The position numbers were made by a program, and so were the translations under genes. Below the pieces are notes generated by a model. That model did no database searches. It was not told where the DNA came from and was given only the letters and a program-made list of their open reading frames with translations. A DNA stretch of 10,497 bases from an uncultured Clostridia bacterium (GTDB taxonomy: Bacteria; Bacillota; Clostridia; TANB77; CAG-508), in NCBI GenBank assembly GCA_944386315.1, contig CALXAS010000046.1:1-10497 (forward strand), read 5' to 3'. Positions 6,055-10,497 of this stretch are shown in pieces. Numbering within the stretch: the stretch's first letter is position 1; each line of letters starts with the position of its first letter.

Positions 6055-7380
6055 TTAGCTAAATAATTGCATAATTTCTTCTTTTGATAATTTATTAATA
6101 AAGGTTTGATTGGTAGATAACATACTGTCTATTAATTTTGCTTTTCTCTGCTGTAGTTCATAAATTCTTTCTTCTATAGAATTTTTAGTAATTAATTTGT
6201 ATACTTGTACGTTTTTTTTCTGCCCTATACGGTAAGTTCTATCTGTTGCTTGATTTTCCGCTGACAAATTCCACCATGGGTCATAGTGAATAACCATGTC
6301 TGCTCCTATTAGGTTTAGCCCTGTTCCTCCTGCTTTTAAAGAAATTAAGAATACTTTTATTTCTTCGTTTTGGTTAAACTCTTCTACCATTCCTATTCTT
6401 TCTCCTACTTTTGTTTGTCCTGTTAATTTAAAATAGGAAATAGCTTCTTTTTGCAATGCTTTTTCTATAAAAGGAAACATTCCTGTATAGCCAGAAAATA
6501 ACAATATTTTATGCCCTGCTGATACCGCATCTTTTACAATTTCTATACATTGATTTAATTTGCTGCTTTCTCCTTTATAGTTATCAATAAATAATCCTGG
6601 ATGGCAACAAATTTGCCTTAAGCGCATCAACAAAGCTAATATTTTTATTTGACTTTTCTCTACTCCATTTTGTTGTAATTCTTGCATTGCTTCTTGTTTT
6701 GCATTTGCCAAATAGGATAAGTAAATTTTTAATTGTTCTTCTTGCATTTCGTTATTTAATACAGAAATAGTTTTATCTGGTAGTTCTGTTAATACTTCTT
6801 TCTTTACTCTGCGAAGGATAAATGGTTCTATTAACATTTTTAGTTTTTTCATAGCAATTTCGTCTTGGTCTTTTACGATAGGAGTCTCATACATTTCCTT
6901 AAATTTGTGGTAATGAAACAAATAACCTGGCATGATAAAATCAAAAATGGACCACAACTCTGATAACGAATTTTCGATAGGAGTTCCTGTTAGTGCATAT
7001 CTTTTTTTGGCCTCAATGACTTTTATTGCTTTTGCATTTTGTGTATTATTATTTTTAATATATTGTGCTTCATCTGCAATGATGTATTGAAATTCATAGC
7101 CAAGTTCTTCGTAAATTTCTTTATCTCTTTTTAGTAAATCGTAAGAAGTAACCACAACATGATACTTTGGTATTTGTTTTAACTGTTTTTCTCTTTCTTT
7201 TGCATTTCCATGAATAACCATTGTTTTTAAACTTGGCGCAAATTTTCTCATCTCGTTTTCCCAATTTAGTGCAAGAGAACTTGGACAAACCACAATGCTT
7301 GCTTTTGGATTTTCTTGTGCTTCTACATAAAGTAGTAACAATGTGATTAATTGCAAGGTTTTTCCGAAGTCCCATGTCAT
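6055..7380 (-). CDS. SNF2-family ATPase, C-terminal helicase part (3' fragment of frameshifted gene)
   Basis: This frame carries nearly the whole superfamily 2 motor of a bacterial SNF2 ATPase, a DNA-stimulated translocase. Numbered from the first ATG of this frame: the remainder of Walker A (GKT, 6-8), motif Ia IVVCPSSLALNW (29-40), motif II DEAQ (103-106), motif III TGTPIENSLSELWSIFDFI (131-149), motif IV region ILLFSGYTG (292-300), motif V LISLKAGGTGLNL (345-357), HYDPWWN (365-371) and motif VI QATDRTYRIGQ (377-387). The ATG at 7380 is not a credible gene start: it lies in the middle of the Walker A region, and the missing motif I sequence is found in the overlapping upstream frame. Removing one base at 7366 fuses this part (436 residues) to the first 674 residues of the upstream frame, making a 1110-residue protein of normal family length. 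Confidence 0.88.
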   Translation of the reverse strand: MTWDFGKTLQLITLLLLYVEAQENPKASIVVCPSSLALNWENEMRKFAPSLKTMVIHGNAKEREKQLKQIPKYHVVVTSYDLLKRDKEIYEELGYEFQYIIADEAQYIKNNNTQNAKAIKVIEAKKRYALTGTPIENSLSELWSIFDFIMPGYLFHYHKFKEMYETPIVKDQDEIAMKKLKMLIEPFILRRVKKEVLTELPDKTISVLNNEMQEEQLKIYLSYLANAKQEAMQELQQNGVEKSQIKILALLMRLRQICCHPGLFIDNYKGESSKLNQCIEIVKDAVSAGHKILLFSGYTGMFPFIEKALQKEAISYFKLTGQTKVGERIGMVEEFNQNEEIKVFLISLKAGGTGLNLIGADMVIHYDPWWNLSAENQATDRTYRIGQKKNVQVYKLITKNSIEERIYELQQRKAKLIDSMLSTNQTFINKLSKEEIMQLFS

Positions 7381-9388
7381 CTGCTAGTATTCCACCAAAG
7401 CCATATTCATCTAGTACTTTTAACCATTCTACTCCTACTTTTTGATAACTTCTTAAATCTGCCTGCAATCCTTGTGGTAAGTCTATTGGAGCAGCATTTT
7501 CTTTTTCTTCTACTTTTTGTACTAATGTTTTGTAATTCTGCTCTCTCGTAATGGTAGTTGTTTTCATATTTTGCAAAAGTCTCTCTAAGTACATACTTCT
7601 ATAGATGGGTAGTTTTAATTCTCCCGTCTGCATTTGCTCAAAATTAACCCCCATGTTTTCTGTCATGCTATCTAGGAAATCCATAGTTTCGTTTTCTTCT
7701 AAACTTAAAAAACTACCATCTTTTAATCTATGAAACTTTTTCTTTAGCTTATACTGTTTCATAATGTCTTTTAATTCTGACACATCAAAATCTAAACCAG
7801 AAAAATCAATTTGTAAAAGATTGTTTTCAATTCTAACTCCTAATGCTCCTACTTTTGGTTGTCTAATTTCTTTTTCTTTAAAATTTTGTGTTGCCAAAAT
7901 TTCAAATTTTTTCATATATTCTTCTATTTCTTCTGATAGGAAGGAATATATCTGTTCTTCTTTTACTAAAATAAGTCTTCTATTGGCGGTATCTATCATA
8001 AATCCAGTGTTTCTGAACATTTCTAGTACTTCGTCTTCTTTTACAATATCTCTTGCTATGGATGGAGTTGTTTCCTCTAATGGATTAAACTCTGTTTCTC
8101 CATAGATAAATACAATATCTGCGGTAATATATTGATGGTCATCATAGTCTAAGAATACTTTTACATATAGGTCTTGTGGAATATATTGTTCTTTATCTTC
8201 CTCTTTTAATTTGGTAATATCCATTTGCTTTTTTACTTTTGGAAATACAATAGAAAAAAGTTGTGGTAATTCTTGCTTTGGCATTGTAATTTCATTAGTA
8301 AAGTTTTTGCGAAATACTTCTAATAGCATTAATGTTGTGTTTTTAAATTGCTCTGTACAACGATATAGGGTATCTCCTTGTAAAAAGTAAATATAGTCTT
8401 TTCCTTCTAGTACTTCATAACGATAAATGTCTATATTTGGCTTTAATACATATTCTCCTTTTTCTTTTTCTTGCAAACTAAAGGTAATCTTAGGCTCTTT
8501 ATCTTCGAAATAGATATTTTTTTCGTCATATTCTTCTTCCATTACAATCGATTTTTCTTTTAGGATTTCAAATAGTTCATCTAATCCTGTATTAGAAATG
8601 GTAATATAATTATCTGCAATTGTTCTTCCATAATAGTTATATTCCGATGTTGCCTCATTAGCATATTTGATAATTTCTGCATATTTAAGCAAATATTCTA
8701 ATAAAGGAATACTCTCCTGTGTAAAAGCTTCCTTTGTATGTACAAAATTTAGTTTTGCACCATAACGATATTCTTCTTTACGTAGCATTCTTTCATAAAA
8801 CTCTGGCAAATTTTTTAATTTATATAGTTGTTTATCTCCTATTTTACATTCTAATTTTAACGTTTTATGATAGCTATCATAGATTAATTTTGGCTCTATA
8901 CGAATGCTGTGCATTGGTGCTTTTGTTTCTTTTTTCTCTTCTTGTTTTTTGGCTGTTGGATAAAAGGTAAGTAGTAATTGTTTAAAGTTTCTATATTTTT
9001 CTTCTTGTTTTTTGTGATAGTAATCCTGATACATATCCATATCATTTTTTTGTTCTACTTGTTTTCCCGTAAAAATGCGAACATAATCGCTATTTTTGGC
9101 AAATTCCATTGCAGTTGCTAAAATATGCTTGCAGGCTGCGTACCTTCCTTGATAGTCTGGGCAGTCGCAACTAACATCTTCTATTTCTCCATCCTGTACT
9201 TGTATGTATACGTCATAGTTATCTGTATTTCCATTTACAACGGCCTTTAATTCAAAATTAGATGCGTCTTCGTAAATGACTTTACGAATATTTACTTTTT
9301 TCTGACTGACATATCTTTGCGCCCTCTGTTTTCTGTCTTCTCCTGCCTCTTCATACAATTCTTTTAACACTTCTGGATTTACTATCAT
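7121..9388 (-). CDS. SWIM zinc-finger SNF2-family ATPase, N-terminal part (5' fragment of frameshifted gene)
   Basis: N-terminal part of a SWIM-SNF2 protein of the type common in Firmicutes, presumed to act on DNA or DNA-protein complexes; its cellular role is poorly known. A SWIM zinc-finger signature C-x-C-x9-C-x-H is clear (Cys74, Cys76, Cys86, His88 in CDCPDYQGRYAACKHIL). A long middle region (about 190-600) corresponds in position to the bacterial SNF2-associated domain. The helicase begins with LRSYQKVGVEWL and GGILADDMGL (665-674). The frame then goes wrong: GLGKT is replaced by GLRKN, and everything after residue 674 is out-of-frame, ending 81 residues later at 7121. The start is ATG at 9388 with AGGAG eight bases upstream and a promoter just beyond. 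It is either a sequence error, a broken gene, or a recoded one. Confidence 0.88.
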   Translation of the reverse strand: MIVNPEVLKELYEEAGEDRKQRAQRYVSQKKVNIRKVIYEDASNFELKAVVNGNTDNYDVYIQVQDGEIEDVSCDCPDYQGRYAACKHILATAMEFAKNSDYVRIFTGKQVEQKNDMDMYQDYYHKKQEEKYRNFKQLLLTFYPTAKKQEEKKETKAPMHSIRIEPKLIYDSYHKTLKLECKIGDKQLYKLKNLPEFYERMLRKEEYRYGAKLNFVHTKEAFTQESIPLLEYLLKYAEIIKYANEATSEYNYYGRTIADNYITISNTGLDELFEILKEKSIVMEEEYDEKNIYFEDKEPKITFSLQEKEKGEYVLKPNIDIYRYEVLEGKDYIYFLQGDTLYRCTEQFKNTTLMLLEVFRKNFTNEITMPKQELPQLFSIVFPKVKKQMDITKLKEEDKEQYIPQDLYVKVFLDYDDHQYITADIVFIYGETEFNPLEETTPSIARDIVKEDEVLEMFRNTGFMIDTANRRLILVKEEQIYSFLSEEIEEYMKKFEILATQNFKEKEIRQPKVGALGVRIENNLLQIDFSGLDFDVSELKDIMKQYKLKKKFHRLKDGSFLSLEENETMDFLDSMTENMGVNFEQMQTGELKLPIYRSMYLERLLQNMKTTTITREQNYKTLVQKVEEKENAAPIDLPQGLQADLRSYQKVGVEWLKVLDEYGFGGILADDMGLRKNLAINHIVTTLCRSTRKSKSKHCGLSKFSCTKLGKRDEKICAKFKNNGYSWKCKRKRKTVKTNTKVSCCGYFLRFTKKR
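7363..7369 (-). other. Single-base frameshift in Walker A codons of the SNF2 gene
   Basis: The minus strand reads GGA CTT C GGA AAA ACC. Without the extra C (G7366 on the plus strand) it encodes G-L-G-K-T, the expected DDMGLGKT motif, and joins both frames into one 1110-codon gene. The base is not within a homopolymer run of its own; the nearest run is the A5 tract at 7359-7363. In the unshifted frame the codon after CTT is CGG, an Arg codon that appears rare in these AT-rich genes. Confidence 0.9.
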
Positions 9389-9422
9389 TTTTTCTCTCCT
9401 GCCTTATTTTTTCTAATGTTAT

Positions 9423-9451
9423 ATTATATCGTACTTTGGGCTGAAAAACAA
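9423..9451 (-). promoter_or_regulatory. Probable promoter of the SNF2 operon
   Basis: The minus strand has a perfect TATAAT (9423-9428). Seventeen bases upstream is TTGTTT (9446-9451), a weak -35 that lies within the U tract of the preceding terminator. Predicted transcription starts near 9416, leaving a leader of under 30 bases before the SNF2 ATG. Confidence 0.65.
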
Positions 9452-9452
9452 G

Positions 9453-9491
9453 AAAAACCCGCAAAAACTTAAATTTTTAAGTCTTCGCGGG
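9453..9491 (-). terminator. Strong Rho-independent terminator of the membrane-protein gene
   Basis: The minus strand forms CCCGC at 9491-9487 paired with GCGGG at 9462-9458, extended by five A-U/G-U pairs and a CTTAA-type stem to a four-base loop, about 15 pairs in all. It is followed directly by UUUUU and then CUUGUUUUU. It lies 16 bases after the stop codon of the upstream gene. Read on the plus strand the hairpin is not followed by a T tract, so it works in one direction only. It separates this gene from the SNF2 operon. Confidence 0.93.
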
Positions 9492-9506
9492 TAAATAGGT
9501 TGGAAA

Positions 9507-10497
9507 TTAGTCCTTAAGAGGTACTTCTACATAGGAAAATTCTTTTTGTAGCTCCTCTATTGCTTCATCATTTATTCTATAGTCTTGCATATACAATAAC
9601 TTTTGCTCATATGACCACTCTTCTCCCAAAGGTTTTTCTTTAATAAAATCTAATTCATTATTGTTATTTTTATAGTACAACTCGTAAAGAACTGTTCTTT
9701 TAGGATAACTCATCTTACATTTTTCTGTCTCTACCATATCCATCAAATCTCTTTCGTAGCAAATGCAAACTTCATCAAAATTTAATTTTCGTTTCTCTTG
9801 AATCCATTTTGCCATATCGACTCTATAAACATTTGGTTTTTCTAAAAAAGAATTTACTTTTTCCTTAGCACTTTCCATCTGTTCTTCGTTTTGTGGATAT
9901 TTTCCCTTATTGACTGTAAGCAATAAAAAATTATAAAAAATTTTCTCTTCTATTGAATCTCCTTTAGGGCAATATATACTATACTTAAAATGATCTTGTA
10001 CTACATCTTCTATTAATTGTTCCATATAACATGTATCTTTTTCTCCAGACAAATAGTGAATCAGTTCTGATGTTCTATCTAATTCGGCACAGACTCCTAT
10101 CACCAATGGAGTATAAGCTATTCTTTGATACTGATACTTTTCCTCTTCCGACACCTCATCTGTTAGGATGATATCTGCCCCTTTTTTATTTTCCACAAAC
10201 TTTACTTCTAACCCAAAGTTTTCTAATTTGTCTTTTAAAAATTCTTGCTGACTTCTTATACAATATACTAAAATGATTTGTTTTTCTCCTATCATTTTAT
10301 TCAAATGGATTTTTATTTTTTTATAATTTTCAAAAAAACTTGTTCCTATTGCTAGAATACTATACATAAAAATCCAAGTACATATAAGCCGAAAAAAACC
10401 AGAGAAAAACATTTCATTTATTATGAATTTCACTACTTCTTTATATCTAACTAAACATGTGAAAAAAATTAAAACAATGGCATAAATTATCCATACT
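9507..10497 (-). CDS. Hypothetical membrane-anchored protein, 5' end outside window
   Basis: I do not recognise a family. A start codon could be read at 10433 (GTG), but it has no ribosome binding site, and the same frame stays open to the right edge, encoding about 21 further residues that are strongly hydrophobic (VWIIYAIVLIFFTCLV). The real start therefore probably lies beyond the window. Two membrane segments are visible: that one, and a second around GFFRLICTWIFMYSILAIG just inside the 10433 start. The remaining 260 or so residues are soluble, with alternating strands and helices (IILVYCIRSQQEFLKDKLENFGLEV; GADIILTDEVSEEE) and an acidic, Lys-rich C-terminal half. The gene ends 16 bases before a strong terminator. 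It is transcribed separately from the SNF2 operon, so the neighbours say little about its role. Confidence 0.75.
   Translation of the reverse strand, partial: VWIIYAIVLIFFTCLVRYKEVVKFIINEMFFSGFFRLICTWIFMYSILAIGTSFFENYKKIKIHLNKMIGEKQIILVYCIRSQQEFLKDKLENFGLEVKFVENKKGADIILTDEVSEEEKYQYQRIAYTPLVIGVCAELDRTSELIHYLSGEKDTCYMEQLIEDVVQDHFKYSIYCPKGDSIEEKIFYNFLLLTVNKGKYPQNEEQMESAKEKVNSFLEKPNVYRVDMAKWIQEKRKLNFDEVCICYERDLMDMVETEKCKMSYPKRTVLYELYYKNNNNELDFIKEKPLGEEWSYEQKLLYMQDYRINDEAIEELQKEFSYVEVPLKD

Noticed and set aside
7121..7380. Overlap of two SNF2 frames as genuine translational coupling of two proteins
   Set aside because: The second frame's ATG lies within Walker A and the first frame loses all homology after residue 674. 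One extra base explains both observations.

Overview
All genes in this window lie on the minus strand of an AT-rich genome. The r-proteins, the order rpsL-rpsG-fusA, strong AGGAGG-type ribosome binding sites and the folate-dependent TrmFO all point to a Firmicute. I think of an uncultured gut-type member of the Clostridia, but the sequence does not fix the genus. No CRISPR array, insertion sequence, prophage gene, rRNA or tRNA was recognised.

In transcription order (right to left): (1) 10497-9507, the cytoplasmic part of an unrecognised membrane-anchored protein whose start lies outside the window; it ends at a strong intrinsic terminator (9458-9491). (2) A sigma-A-like promoter (-10 at 9423-9428) starts a probable operon: a SWIM zinc-finger SNF2-family ATPase (9388-6055), a 120-residue charged coiled-coil protein (6021-5659) and trmFO (5554-4211), the flavin tRNA m5U54 methyltransferase. 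The SNF2 gene is broken by one extra base at 7366, exactly in the Walker A codons. (3) A promoter overlapped by a 9-bp dyad drives a 485-residue coiled-coil protein of unknown function (4084-2627) carrying three 12-residue tandem repeats. (4) A near-consensus promoter (2612-2617 / 2589-2594) starts the str operon: rpsL (S12), rpsG (S7) and fusA (EF-G, running off the left edge).

The str operon has notable non-coding structure: a long hairpin starting almost at the predicted +1 of the rpsL leader, a 159-base rpsL-rpsG spacer with several stems and a possible pseudoknot, and a perfect 10-bp hairpin between rpsG and fusA. These are candidate sites of r-protein feedback or attenuation. Most genes are ordinary translation genes. 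The features most worth checking are the frameshift in the SNF2 Walker A motif, the structured str-operon RNA, and the unrecognised coiled-coil and membrane proteins.
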